DNA of 64,000 nucleotides from Erysipelotrichaceae bacterium NK3D112 (GTDB taxonomy: Bacteria; Bacillota_I; Bacilli_A; Erysipelotrichales; Erysipelotrichaceae), in assembly GCA_000701725.1 (NCBI GenBank), contig JNJQ01000006.1, forward strand, positions 62,001-126,000, in the 5' to 3' direction. Both the position numbers and the translations under genes were made by a program. The notes below the pieces were generated by a model. The model was not told the origin of the DNA. It did no database searches and worked only from the letters and a program-made list of their open reading frames with translations. Positions 8,199 through 17,848 of this stretch are shown here, in pieces; position 1 is the first letter of the stretch, and each line of letters opens with the position of its first letter.

Positions 8199-9758
8199 AT
8201 GCGAAACTGGCGTTCCTATTACGAAATACTGAGATTCCCGTTGGAAGTGATTTTTGTCGCTGTTTTCATCAGTGGCCTGGGAAATCTTCTGACCAATCCG
8301 GCGCTCGGTATTTCCGCATATATCACGAATGACTATGTCAGGGCGGCGGCAGAGATGCTGCTGCAGGCAGGCCGTTTCATCATTGTCTACTTCCCGTTCA
8401 TATTCATGATCCGTCTTGTCACAAGAAGATCCGGAAGCGGCACCACGATCATTTCGGCGATTGCCGGCTATGCCATCTTCCTGTATGCGACTGTATTCTT
8501 CGCAAGTTCGGAACTGCCCGTAACCGCTTATTCAAGCGTGCTCGGCATCAGCGTTTCACACTCCTCCATCGCTTTGTTCAACAAGGCTGTTCATTATCCT
8601 CTGCAGACCGGCATCATCGGTGCTGTCATTGTGGCATCGATCACCAACTGGTCATACAACCGCTCACGCCGCCGCAATGAGGACGGCATCTTCGGATTTG
8701 TATCCAAAGAGGCATCGGTCGCCATCAGAACATTGTTCTTCTGCGGCGTGGCAGGCATTGCCATCAGCTATGTCTGGCCCTTTGCGGTGAATTTCATGCA
8801 GAGAATCATCCGCTTCATCACCGTTGACACATCAAACCCGGTCAATCTGGGTTTGTACGGAATCATGAACAGACTGCTTGGTGTAATGAACCTCGGCACA
8901 TGGATCCGCGCACCGTTCTGGTTTGCGAATAACGGCGGCTCATGGGTCAACATGGCCGGTGTTTCCATCGCAGGTGATGTGAATATCTGGACCGCCCAGC
9001 TGCAGGCAAATGCGCTGGTCGGCATGGCAGGCCGTTTCTTCACACCGTATTACATTCTGAATATCTTCGCTGTGCCGGGCATGATCTGGGCAATGTACTC
9101 AATGCAGACGGATGCCATTCAGCGCAGAAAGCGCAGAATCTTCTGCCTGATCGCGACTGCCGCAAGTCTCTTCAGCGGCATTCTGCTTCCGCTGGAACTG
9201 ATGACTGCGATTCTCTGTCCGCTGCTGTTTGTGTTCCATCTCGGCTATACCGGCCTGCTCTATGCGGTCTGCCAGAGTCTTCATATCTATCTCGGCTACA
9301 ACAATACCGATACCGCGGTCATGAGCGCCTTCCCGGGAAGCCTTCCGGAATATCTGAATTATATGCAGTATCCGTCGCTTTCCAAAACACTCATGTACAT
9401 CGCCATCATCGGCGCGGTGTCCATGGTGATCTACTTCCTGGTGACAAGGCTTTATTTCAAGCGCATGGCAGTGGATCTGTTTGATTCCGGCAATAAGGAG
9501 CGTCTGATCAAGGGCACCATCAAGGCGGTCGGCGGCATTGAGAATATCAAGATGACCCAGTCGGGCATCTCCTCCATGACCATCGGGGTCTATGATCCCA
9601 ACAAGGTTGACATGAACCGCATGAAGAAACTCGGCACTTACAGGATTTACGAATCCAGAGCCGGTTATGTGATCTGCTTCGGCGCGGGCAGCACGATGAT
9701 CCGCCGCGGCATTACGGATGCCATGCGTGAAGGCATCCGCTCCGTCAATACAAACTGA
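8199..9758 (+). CDS. PTS EIICB-like membrane protein lacking the phospho-cysteine
   Basis: The protein has 519 residues. The ATG at 8199 has GAGGT 6 nt upstream. The first 430 residues carry about ten membrane segments in the glucose-family EIIC pattern, including an FFTPYYILNIFAVPG stretch matching the conserved PAA loop. The substrate motif G-I-T-E-P-I-E is GILLPLE here, so the acidic residue is lost. The C-terminal domain (about 438-510) aligns with EIIB: GGIENIK is present, but the phosphorylated Cys of CxTRLR is Gly455 and the TRLR is SSMT. It cannot accept phosphate in the known way. It may be a sensor, a facilitator or a regulator. It is cotranscribed with nadK and ends at a good terminator. 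Confidence 0.75.
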   Translation: MRNWRSYYEILRFPLEVIFVAVFISGLGNLLTNPALGISAYITNDYVRAAAEMLLQAGRFIIVYFPFIFMIRLVTRRSGSGTTIISAIAGYAIFLYATVFFASSELPVTAYSSVLGISVSHSSIALFNKAVHYPLQTGIIGAVIVASITNWSYNRSRRRNEDGIFGFVSKEASVAIRTLFFCGVAGIAISYVWPFAVNFMQRIIRFITVDTSNPVNLGLYGIMNRLLGVMNLGTWIRAPFWFANNGGSWVNMAGVSIAGDVNIWTAQLQANALVGMAGRFFTPYYILNIFAVPGMIWAMYSMQTDAIQRRKRRIFCLIATAASLFSGILLPLELMTAILCPLLFVFHLGYTGLLYAVCQSLHIYLGYNNTDTAVMSAFPGSLPEYLNYMQYPSLSKTLMYIAIIGAVSMVIYFLVTRLYFKRMAVDLFDSGNKERLIKGTIKAVGGIENIKMTQSGISSMTIGVYDPNKVDMNRMKKLGTYRIYESRAGYVICFGAGSTMIRRGITDAMREGIRSVNTN

Positions 9759-9782
9759 GAAATATACACAATGAATCTTCAC

Positions 9783-9807
9783 ACCGGTCTGAAAAGGCCG
9801 GTTTTTC
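9783..9807 (+). terminator. Terminator after the PTS-like gene
   Basis: A 7-bp stem (9783-9789 with 9796-9802) is followed by TTTTTC. Confidence 0.8.
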
Positions 9808-9851
9808 TGTCCGTGCAAGGCATACCTTCTGCGTAGGGTAAGGACGGATTA

Positions 9852-9860
9852 TGGTATAAT
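9852..9860 (+). promoter_or_regulatory. Extended -10 promoter of mutS
   Basis: TGgTATAAT, with no convincing -35. The start codon follows 23 nt after the -10 with GAGGG between. Confidence 0.6.
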
Positions 9861-9883
9861 ATACGGGCTTTTCGAGGGATAAT

Positions 9884-12409
9884 ATGGCTGAAAAATACTC
9901 ACCGATGATCGAGCATTATCTGAAAATACATGAACAGTACCCGGATGTGCTGCTTTTTTACCGTGTCGGGGATTTCTATGAGATGTTCTTTGATGACGCC
10001 AAAACAGCGAGCAGGGAACTTGATCTGATCCTGACCGGAAAGGCGGGAGGCGTAGCGGAAAGAATTCCGATGTGCGGGGTTCCCCATCATGCCGTATCCT
10101 CCTATGTGCAGAGACTGGTCCAGAGAGGATACAAGATCGCGATCTGTGAACAGCTTTCCGACCCGAAGGAATCCACCGGTCTTGTGGACAGGGATGTGGT
10201 CCGCGTGATCACGCCCGGTACTGTCATGGAGGAGATCTCCGATGAGAAGAGCTCGGTGTATCTGGCAGCCGCGACGGATTATGGCTATGGCTATTCCCTG
10301 GCCATTACGGAAATGAGCACCGGCGAGAACTATATCGAGGACATTGCTCACAAGGACAGCACCTTTGTGCAGACCATCCTGCGCTCCAATGTGCGCGAGG
10401 TTGTACTGCCGAGGGATTTCCGGGAAAAGATCATCCGCATGTTAAGGGAGTACCAGGTTGTCATCTCCTATTGTGATGAGACCTCCATCCGCCAGGATTA
10501 CATTCCTCTGACGGACGGCATCATCCGTGATTATGATCTGCAGTCCTACGGCCGTATGCTCAATTATCTGGAAGTCACCCAGAAACATCTGCTGGCCCAT
10601 CTGCAGCCCGCCAGAATTGAGAAGGAAGAGGAAATCCTCTACATGGATTATTCGACCAGAATCAATCTGGAGCTGATCACGCCGCTTCATGACACCGGCA
10701 AGGCAGTCACATTATGGACATTCCTTGACCGCTGCCGTTCGGCCATGGGCTCCAGAGAACTCAGACGCTGGATTGAAAAACCGCTTGTTTCCCGGGAAAT
10801 GATTGAAAAGCGCTTCGGACGGACCGAATGGCTGATGAAGCACTTCATGCAGAGACAGCAGATGCGCGATGCGATGGGAGAGATCTATGATCTTCAAAGA
10901 CTGATCGCACGCTGCGCAATGAATACCGCCAATGCGGTGGACTGCCAGCGGTTAAGCAAAACCCTCGCCCAGGCGCCGGCGATTCTTTCGGCGGTGGACA
11001 GCGATGAATTCAAAGAGTTCTCATCCGCGGATCCGCTCAGCGCGTTATACGAAAAGCTCAAGGATGCCTTTGTGGAAAATCCTCCGGTGTTAAGCAGCGA
11101 TGGCGGAATGTTCCGCGACGGTTATAACAAGGAGCTCGATGAGGCAAGAGAGATCCAGCGCAACGGAAGAGCGTTCATCGCTTCACTCGAAGCGAAGGAA
11201 CGGGAGCGCACCGGCATCAAGACGCTCAAGATCGGATACAACAAGGTATTCGGATATTATATTGAAATCTCAAAGGCGGCCGCGGCCCAGGTGAAGGATG
11301 AGTGGGGCTATGTCAGAAAACAGACTCTGACCAATGCGGAACGTTTCATCTCCTCCGAACTGAAAGAAAAGGAAGATGCCATTCTCCATGCCCAGGAGAA
11401 CGCGGTCCGTATCGAGAAGCAGCTGTTTGCGGAAATGCTTGATGAGATCCGCACCTATCTGCCAAGACTGCAGAAACTGGCCAGAATCCTGGCTGAAATT
11501 GACTGCTATGGCGCTCTGGCTGAGGTTTCTTCGGCAAACCGCTATGTGCGGCCGCAGTTCACGGACAATGAGCTTGAGATTGTCCAGGGCAGACATCCGA
11601 TCCTGGACGAGCTGATGAAGGATCCCCGCTATGTGGCCAATTCCATCAAAATGGACCGTGAGAAGGATATCCTTCTGATCACCGGCCCCAACATGGGCGG
11701 TAAATCCACCTATATGCGCCAGACCGCGCTGATTGTGATCATGGCCCAGATCGGCTGCTTTGTGCCGGCAAAAACATGCCGGATGCCGGTTTTCGACAAG
11801 ATCTTCACGCGAATCGGTGCCAGCGATGACATCCTTTCCGGACAGTCGACCTTCATGGTGGAAATGAATGAGGCAAACCGCGCCCTTCAGGAGGCAACCG
11901 AAAACTCACTGATTCTCTTTGATGAGATCGGCAGAGGAACCAGCACATACGACGGTATGGCGCTTGCCCAGGCGATGATTGAATACATCGCGGCATGTGT
12001 GCATGCGAAAACCATGTTCTCCACCCACTACCATGAACTGACCTCACTGGCTGATTCGATCGGCACCGTGAGAAATGTCCATGTGGCGGTCAAAGAGGAG
12101 AATGACAAGGTCACCTTCCTGTACAAGATCAAGGAGGGACCTGCCGGCCATTCCTACGGTATCAACGTGGCCAGACTTGCGGGTCTGCCAGATTCCGTGC
12201 TTGAAAGGGCAAAGGGACTTCAGAAAGAACTCGAATCCAAACGGCGGGTGGTTCAGCAGAGCTATCAGCTGATTGAAATGAAAAAAGAGGACAAGACTGC
12301 AGACGCGATCCGCGAGAAACTCAAAGCGGTGAATCCGGATGACATGTCTCCGCGCGAGGCGTGGGCGATGCTGTGTGATCTCAGTGATCTTGTCAAAAAA
12401 GATTCGTGA
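9884..12409 (+). CDS. mutS: DNA mismatch repair protein MutS
   Basis: The protein has 841 residues and recognises mismatches and small loops. The mismatch-wedge F31-Y32-E33 sits in GDFYE near the N-terminus. Connector, lever and clamp domains follow, then the ABC-type ATPase with Walker A GPNMGGKST (about 600-608), the Walker B segment LILFDEIGRGTST, and an STHYHEL switch. The length and motifs are those of bacterial MutS1. A mutL gene, often adjacent, is not found downstream; uvrA follows instead from its own promoter. The GAGGG ribosome site lies 6 nt before the ATG. Confidence 0.98.
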   Translation: MAEKYSPMIEHYLKIHEQYPDVLLFYRVGDFYEMFFDDAKTASRELDLILTGKAGGVAERIPMCGVPHHAVSSYVQRLVQRGYKIAICEQLSDPKESTGLVDRDVVRVITPGTVMEEISDEKSSVYLAAATDYGYGYSLAITEMSTGENYIEDIAHKDSTFVQTILRSNVREVVLPRDFREKIIRMLREYQVVISYCDETSIRQDYIPLTDGIIRDYDLQSYGRMLNYLEVTQKHLLAHLQPARIEKEEEILYMDYSTRINLELITPLHDTGKAVTLWTFLDRCRSAMGSRELRRWIEKPLVSREMIEKRFGRTEWLMKHFMQRQQMRDAMGEIYDLQRLIARCAMNTANAVDCQRLSKTLAQAPAILSAVDSDEFKEFSSADPLSALYEKLKDAFVENPPVLSSDGGMFRDGYNKELDEAREIQRNGRAFIASLEAKERERTGIKTLKIGYNKVFGYYIEISKAAAAQVKDEWGYVRKQTLTNAERFISSELKEKEDAILHAQENAVRIEKQLFAEMLDEIRTYLPRLQKLARILAEIDCYGALAEVSSANRYVRPQFTDNELEIVQGRHPILDELMKDPRYVANSIKMDREKDILLITGPNMGGKSTYMRQTALIVIMAQIGCFVPAKTCRMPVFDKIFTRIGASDDILSGQSTFMVEMNEANRALQEATENSLILFDEIGRGTSTYDGMALAQAMIEYIAACVHAKTMFSTHYHELTSLADSIGTVRNVHVAVKEENDKVTFLYKIKEGPAGHSYGINVARLAGLPDSVLERAKGLQKELESKRRVVQQSYQLIEMKKEDKTADAIREKLKAVNPDDMSPREAWAMLCDLSDLVKKDS

Positions 12410-12452
12410 TACATCATATTTAAAAAAATGCGTCGTTTGTAGCATTATATAC

Positions 12453-12480
12453 TTGTATACGCAACGGCTTATGCTATAAT
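12453..12480 (+). promoter_or_regulatory. Promoter of uvrA
   Basis: TTGTAT (12453-12458), 16 bp, TATAAT (12475-12480) with an extended TGc. Predicted transcription start is near 12487. No clear LexA/DinR box is visible. Confidence 0.7.
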
Positions 12481-12492
12481 ATCGAAACAATC

Positions 12493-12528
12493 ATAAGGAA
12501 TATCGGCTGTGAGAGTGATATTCCTTAT
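12493..12528 (+). promoter_or_regulatory. Hairpin at the 5' end of the uvrA mRNA
   Basis: ATAAGGAATATC (12493-12504) pairs perfectly with GATATTCCTTAT (12517-12528) around a 12-nt loop. It starts about 6 nt after the predicted transcription start and ends 6 nt before AAAGGAGG. It is followed by CTGTTT, too weak for a strong terminator. It could protect the mRNA 5' end or affect translation. Confidence 0.55.
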
Positions 12529-12550
12529 CTGTTTAAAGGAGGCTCTGAAT

Positions 12551-15406
12551 ATGGAACCGGATAAACTGATCATTCGCGGAGCGAAGGAAAACAACCTGAA
12601 AAATATCTCCCTTGAAATTCCCAAAAACAAGCTGGTTGTCATGACCGGCCTTTCCGGCAGCGGCAAGACGTCGCTTGCCTTTGATACGATCTACGCGGAG
12701 GGACAGCGCCGCTATGTGGAATCTCTTTCCGCATATGCCAGACAGTTCCTCGGCGGTGTGGAAAAACCGGATGTGGAACTGATCGAAGGACTTTCCCCGG
12801 CGATTTCCATCGATCAGAAAACAACTTCAAACAACCCCAGATCAACCGTCGGCACTGTCACGGAGATCTATGACTATCTGCGTCTGCTTTACGCCAGAAC
12901 CGGAACTCCCTACTGTCCCAATCACAACATTCCGATCACCGGACAGACCATCCAGGAGATGACCGACACGGTCATGGCGCTTGATGACAGAACAAGGCTG
13001 ACCATTATGGCGCCGCTTGTTTCAAATAAAAAGGGCACCTTCAAGGATACCTTTGCGAAACTGCTCAAGGACGGCTATATCCGCGTGCGTGTGGACGGGG
13101 AAATCCGCATGCTCGAAGATGAGATCGAACTCGACAAGAACAAACGTCACGATGTGGATGTCATCATTGACCGCATCGTGAAAACCGAAGACAGCCGCTC
13201 ACGTGTCAATGACTCCATTGAAACCGCGCTCAACCTGGCCGATGGCAAGGCACTGGTACTGGCGGGAGATCAGGAGCTTTCCTTCTCCAGTCATTTCGCC
13301 TGCCGCATCTGCGGATTCAGTGTGCCTTCCCTGGAGCCGAGACTGTTCTCATTCAACGCCCCGCTTGGCGCCTGCGATATGTGCCACGGACTTGGCATCA
13401 CGGAAGAGGTGGATGTGGACAATCTGATTCCCGACCGTTCCAAATCCATCCGTGAAGGCGCCATCCGCTACTATAAGAACATCGTCGATACGGACAATAT
13501 CGAATGGCAGACCTTTGCCATTCTGTTAAAGGAATACAAGATCTCCGAAGACACGCCGATCAAAGACCTGACAAAGAAACAGCTCAATGCGATCCTTTAC
13601 GGCAGCGATCATCCGATCAAATACTCAATCACATCGTCCGGCGGCAACCAGTACACCCGCAACGATTATATTGAAGGCGTCAAAAGCCTGATCGAACGGC
13701 GCTACGTCGAAACATCCTCCGCCATGTCCAAGGACTGGTACCATTCCTTTATGATTGAATCGGAATGCCCCAAGTGCCAGGGCAAGAGACTGAATGAGAA
13801 GGTTCTCTCCGTCAGAGTCGGCGATTCCAACATCAATGATTTCACCAGAAGAAGCGTGGTCAATGCGCTTGAGTGGGTGAATGCGCTTGAACTGGATACG
13901 GAAAAGACAAAGATCGCCGATATGGTGCTCAAGGAAATCCGCAGCCGCCTGCAGTTCCTCAAGGATGTCGGTCTGGAATATCTCACCCTGGACCGTCTGG
14001 CCGGAACCCTTTCCGGCGGTGAGGCGCAGCGCATCCGTCTGGCCACCCAGATCGGCTCACACCTTTCCGGTGTTCTCTATGTTCTGGATGAGCCGAGCAT
14101 CGGTCTGCACCAGAGAGACAATTCCAAACTGATCGCAACCCTGAAAAACATGAGAGATCTCGGCAACTCGCTGATCGTGGTCGAGCATGATGAGGAAACC
14201 ATGATGAGCTCCGACTGGATCGTAGATATCGGTCCTGGAGCCGGTGTGCATGGCGGTGAAGTGATCGCCAACGGCACTCCCGAAGAAGTCATGGCCAACG
14301 AGAAATCCATCACCGGTCAGTATCTGAGCGGCAGAAAGATTATCGAAACACCGAAAATGCGCCGCAAGGGCAACGGTCTGAGTGTTGAAATCAGAGGCGC
14401 GACGGAACACAACCTGAAAAACATCAATGTGAAGTTCCCGCTTGGCAAACTGATCCTTGTCACCGGTGTCTCAGGCTCCGGCAAGAGCACCCTGGTCAAT
14501 GAGGTGTTCATGAAATCGGTATTGCATAGTCTGGGAAGACAGAAAATCAGACCCGGCAAATGCAAGTCGGTGAAAGGCCTGGAAAACATTGACAAGTGCG
14601 TTCAGATCGACCAGGATCCGATCGGCCGCACCCCGCGTTCCAACCCGGCGACCTATACCGGCGTCTTTGATGATATCCGCGATGTGTTTGCCAAAACACC
14701 GGAAGCCCGCATGCGCGGCTATGACAAGGGAAGATTCTCCTTCAATGTCAAAGGCGGCAGATGTGAAGCGTGCTGGGGAGATGGCGTCAAGGTCATTTCC
14801 ATGAACTTCCTGCCAGATGTCTATGTGCCATGTGAAGTATGCCATGGCAAGCGATACAACGAGGAAACCCTGCAGTGCACTTACAAGGGAAAGAATATCT
14901 ATGACGTGCTGGAGATGCCGGTGGAGGAGGCGCTTGTCTTCTTTGCCAACCATCCCAAGATTGCCAAAAAACTGCAGACCCTCAATGATGTGGGCCTGGG
15001 TTATATCAAACTCGGACAGTCCTCCACAACCCTTTCCGGTGGAGAGGCACAGCGTGTCAAGCTGGCCAGTGAGCTGCAGAAGAAGGCCACCGGCAAAACC
15101 CTGTATATTCTCGATGAGCCGACCACCGGTCTGCACACTGATGATGTCAAACGCCTGATCCAGGTGCTGCAGAGAATTGTCGACAACGGCGACACGGTCA
15201 TTGTCATCGAGCACAATCTCGATGTGATCAAGAGCGCCGACTGGGTCATTGACCTCGGTCCGGAAGGCGGTGACGGCGGCGGCACCATCGTTGCCCAGGG
15301 CACCCCGGAAAAGATCGCTTCAATCCCTGAAAGCTGGACCGGCCAGTATCTGAAAAAGGCTCTTTCCTGGACGGAAGAGCACATGAATGCCGTATCGGCT
15401 GAATGA
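12551..15406 (+). CDS. uvrA: Excinuclease ABC subunit A
   Basis: The protein has 951 residues and is the damage-sensing ATPase of nucleotide excision repair, which loads UvrB. The ATG at 12551 follows AAAGGAGG by about 8 nt; an upstream in-frame GTG at 12509 lies inside the leader hairpin and is rejected. Two ABC modules are visible: Walker A GLSGSGKT (33-40) and GVSGSGKST (about 639), with LSGGEAQR in each half. Zinc modules are CRICG...CDMCHG near 251-280 and CEACWGDG...CEVCHG near 738-765. uvrB is not adjacent. The gene has its own promoter and a strong terminator. Confidence 0.98.
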   Translation: MEPDKLIIRGAKENNLKNISLEIPKNKLVVMTGLSGSGKTSLAFDTIYAEGQRRYVESLSAYARQFLGGVEKPDVELIEGLSPAISIDQKTTSNNPRSTVGTVTEIYDYLRLLYARTGTPYCPNHNIPITGQTIQEMTDTVMALDDRTRLTIMAPLVSNKKGTFKDTFAKLLKDGYIRVRVDGEIRMLEDEIELDKNKRHDVDVIIDRIVKTEDSRSRVNDSIETALNLADGKALVLAGDQELSFSSHFACRICGFSVPSLEPRLFSFNAPLGACDMCHGLGITEEVDVDNLIPDRSKSIREGAIRYYKNIVDTDNIEWQTFAILLKEYKISEDTPIKDLTKKQLNAILYGSDHPIKYSITSSGGNQYTRNDYIEGVKSLIERRYVETSSAMSKDWYHSFMIESECPKCQGKRLNEKVLSVRVGDSNINDFTRRSVVNALEWVNALELDTEKTKIADMVLKEIRSRLQFLKDVGLEYLTLDRLAGTLSGGEAQRIRLATQIGSHLSGVLYVLDEPSIGLHQRDNSKLIATLKNMRDLGNSLIVVEHDEETMMSSDWIVDIGPGAGVHGGEVIANGTPEEVMANEKSITGQYLSGRKIIETPKMRRKGNGLSVEIRGATEHNLKNINVKFPLGKLILVTGVSGSGKSTLVNEVFMKSVLHSLGRQKIRPGKCKSVKGLENIDKCVQIDQDPIGRTPRSNPATYTGVFDDIRDVFAKTPEARMRGYDKGRFSFNVKGGRCEACWGDGVKVISMNFLPDVYVPCEVCHGKRYNEETLQCTYKGKNIYDVLEMPVEEALVFFANHPKIAKKLQTLNDVGLGYIKLGQSSTTLSGGEAQRVKLASELQKKATGKTLYILDEPTTGLHTDDVKRLIQVLQRIVDNGDTVIVIEHNLDVIKSADWVIDLGPEGGDGGGTIVAQGTPEKIASIPESWTGQYLKKALSWTEEHMNAVSAE

Positions 15407-15416
15407 TCATCCACTT

Positions 15417-15448
15417 AAGCACCGGAGAGAAATCTCCGGTGCTTTTCC
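15417..15448 (+). terminator. Terminator after uvrA
   Basis: A 12-bp perfect stem (15417-15428 with 15433-15444) with a GAAA tetraloop, then CTTTTCC. Confidence 0.85.
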
Positions 15449-15505
15449 ATGAGCAAAAGACTTCATGAAAATCTTTTTCATACAGGCGAATTCCAAAGTC
15501 TCTCA

Positions 15506-15514
15506 TGGTATACT
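15506..15514 (+). promoter_or_regulatory. Extended -10 promoter of the hprK operon
   Basis: TGgTATACT lies 29 nt before the hprK ATG, with no clear -35. Confidence 0.5.
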
Positions 15515-15543
15515 TATCGTAACTTCACGGAGGTATTTTCATT

Positions 15544-16491
15544 ATGTCAGAAAAGAAATATGACAAGAAGGTTACGATCCGCGAAATCGTCCAATTCTTC
15601 AAATTTGAACAGCTGACCGGCAATGACGCATCACTGGACCGCTGGACAGTTGTACCTGATATTAACCGCCCCGGTTTTGAACTGTGCGGTTTCTATAAAA
15701 TGAGTGAACCGAGACGAATCGTTCTGATCGGCAACAAGGAGTCCGAATTTATCCGGACAATGAGTGAGGAAGACCAGCGGGCAAGATTTCCGATGTTAAT
15801 GGATGGACTGACTCCCGCAATCATCATCACAAGATCCAATCCGCTTCCGCCCATTCTGGCGGAGCTGGCACAGAAGAACAACTTTCCGATTCTGCGCACA
15901 TCCATTGAAACATACCGCACGGTAACGGATGTCATCACTTACCTGGATGAGAAACTCGCCCCTGAGGACACGATGAGCGGCGTGCTCATGAGCGTCTATG
16001 GCAAGGGTGTATTGTTAACCGGTGAAAGCGGCATGGGTAAATCCGAAACCGCGCTGGAACTGATCAAGAACGGCCAGGTCCTGATTTCCGATGACCGCGT
16101 CGATGTTCAGCATATCCACAACAGTGTGTACGGCCATTCCCCGGAAATCACCAAGGGACTGATGGAAATCCGCGGTATCGGCATCATCGATGTGGAAAAG
16201 ATGTTCGGTGCCTCGGCTTTGATGGATTCCACCAAAATCGATCTGGTGATCCATCTGGAGCCTTATGAATACCAGAGCGGGTTCAACCGCATCGGCGATG
16301 AGGCGGAACGCTTCACAAACATTCTCAATGTGCTTGTTCCGACCATCACGCTTCCGATCAGCGCAGGCCGCAACGTCGCGGTTCTGGTTGAATCGGCTGT
16401 CACAAACTTCAGACTGCAGGGGGCAGGCTACAACAGTGCCGAAGAGCTCCGCCGCAGATTCAGAGAATATGCGGGAAGAGAGGATAACTGA
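15544..16491 (+). CDS. hprK: HPr kinase/phosphorylase
   Basis: The protein has 315 residues. It phosphorylates HPr on Ser46 and reverses the reaction to PPi, so it links glycolytic state to catabolite control. The N-terminal domain is followed by Walker A GESGMGKSE (about 160-168), then DDRV, and the family signature EIRGIGIIDVEKMFG that holds the phosphorylase function. The ATG at 15544 has ACGGAGGT upstream. It leads an operon whose next gene overlaps closely (2-nt gap). In Bacillus the same position is occupied by lgt and the pyrophosphatase gene ppaX, which fits the fused gene found here. Confidence 0.97.
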   Translation: MSEKKYDKKVTIREIVQFFKFEQLTGNDASLDRWTVVPDINRPGFELCGFYKMSEPRRIVLIGNKESEFIRTMSEEDQRARFPMLMDGLTPAIIITRSNPLPPILAELAQKNNFPILRTSIETYRTVTDVITYLDEKLAPEDTMSGVLMSVYGKGVLLTGESGMGKSETALELIKNGQVLISDDRVDVQHIHNSVYGHSPEITKGLMEIRGIGIIDVEKMFGASALMDSTKIDLVIHLEPYEYQSGFNRIGDEAERFTNILNVLVPTITLPISAGRNVAVLVESAVTNFRLQGAGYNSAEELRRRFREYAGREDN

Positions 16492-16493
16492 GT

Positions 16494-17840
16494 ATGCGGT
16501 TTTTTCCTGACAGCTATACATTCCTGAGCATCGGGTCATTCGCCCTGCGCTGGTATGCGATCACCCTGATCGCGGGTGTGATCGCGGCATATCTGCTGAC
16601 CTCAAAGGGCATGAAATCACATGGCTATGATGTCGACACCGTCGATGAAATGCTGGTTCTGTGCATGATCGGGGGCGTGCTGGGAGGCAGAATCTTCTGG
16701 GTGCTGGAAAATCTTCCGGAATACCTGAAATACATTCCGTATATCTTCGCATTAAGCGATGGCGGATTTGATATTCTGGGAACGATCGTCGGCATCAGTG
16801 CGATGATGTTCTTCTACTGCACGCGCAGACACATGTCCACATTGCGCACAATGGATGTCGTCATGCCCTCACTTCTGCTGTTTGCGGTGATTGCCCGGTT
16901 CGGCAGATCCTTCGCCGATGTGGCGATCTGGTTTGCCAACGGCATTGACCTGATCGGCTTCCTGGTGCTCTACTTCTTTGTGCGTCCTTATCACGAGGGC
17001 AGAAGACGCGGCGACGTCGCGGCGATCGGCTTCATGTTCATCGCTCTTTCCAGACTGATCTGCATGGTGCTGCGCTGGGATCCGACCGCAAAGGGTGTCA
17101 TGATTCCGGCTGTCTGTGTCGAACTGTTCGGTATTGCCCTCTACTATGTCGTGCACAAAAGAAGACCGACCAAACCGATTGTGCTGTTTGATCTGGACGG
17201 AACCATCATGGATACAAGATCGATGGTCATCCAGTGCTTCAAATATCTGTATATGAGATACAACGATCCGCTGAACTTCACCAAGGACAAGCGCAATCTC
17301 GTATTCCGCCTTCCTCTGAAAGAGGCGATGGAAAAGCTTTTCCCGGATCAGGATGCGGACCAGCTGTGCGATGAATACAGAAAGTATCAGAGCTCCTTCT
17401 CATGGAGTGATTCCGTATCGCTGTTCCCCAATGTGAAAACCACACTGGATGAACTGTGGCAGAACGGATACGTGCTCGGCATTGTATCAACCAGAATGAC
17501 CTCCTCATGCGAGTCATGGCTGCGCCAGCTGGATCTGTCCCATTGTTTCGGAACCATTCTCGGCCGTGATCTTTATACCGATCTCAAACCGCAGCCGGGC
17601 GGAATCCTGTATGCCGGCAGAAAACTCAAGCGCGGACATGATTCCTGCGTTTATGTCGGGGACGGGCTGAATGATATCCGTGCCGCCAAGGCAGCCGGTG
17701 TCTACTCGGTCGCATTTATCAGCGATCCCTCCAAACGGGAAGCGATTGAGGAACTGAATCCGAACCGGATCATCACCGATATGAGTGAACTGAAAGAACT
17801 GCTCAATGAAAATCATGAATGGGCAGATGAGAACTGCTAG
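16494..17840 (+). CDS. Lgt-like membrane domain fused to a HAD phosphatase (probable PpaX type)
   Basis: The protein has 448 residues in two parts. Residues 1-222 resemble prolipoprotein diacylglyceryl transferase: the RWYA start, IGGVLGGRIFWV, about six membrane segments. The Lgt core is damaged: GGLSxHGG is GGFDILG (90-96), GRxGNFxNxE is ARFGRSFADVA (134-144), the HPxQLYE segment is missing, and the late Glu is gone. Residues 228-448 are an intact HAD domain: FDLDGT (D233, D235), a motif II Ser/Thr in VSTR, and GDGLND near the end. In Bacillus hprK-lgt-ppaX are neighbours, so this looks like a fusion of that order. I infer a membrane-tethered phosphatase, perhaps a pyrophosphatase that removes PPi made by HprK; the lipid transferase activity is probably lost. 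The ribosome site GAGAGGA lies within the end of hprK. Confidence 0.8.
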   Translation: MRFFPDSYTFLSIGSFALRWYAITLIAGVIAAYLLTSKGMKSHGYDVDTVDEMLVLCMIGGVLGGRIFWVLENLPEYLKYIPYIFALSDGGFDILGTIVGISAMMFFYCTRRHMSTLRTMDVVMPSLLLFAVIARFGRSFADVAIWFANGIDLIGFLVLYFFVRPYHEGRRRGDVAAIGFMFIALSRLICMVLRWDPTAKGVMIPAVCVELFGIALYYVVHKRRPTKPIVLFDLDGTIMDTRSMVIQCFKYLYMRYNDPLNFTKDKRNLVFRLPLKEAMEKLFPDQDADQLCDEYRKYQSSFSWSDSVSLFPNVKTTLDELWQNGYVLGIVSTRMTSSCESWLRQLDLSHCFGTILGRDLYTDLKPQPGGILYAGRKLKRGHDSCVYVGDGLNDIRAAKAAGVYSVAFISDPSKREAIEELNPNRIITDMSELKELLNENHEWADENC

Positions 17841-17848
17841 GAGGTTTT

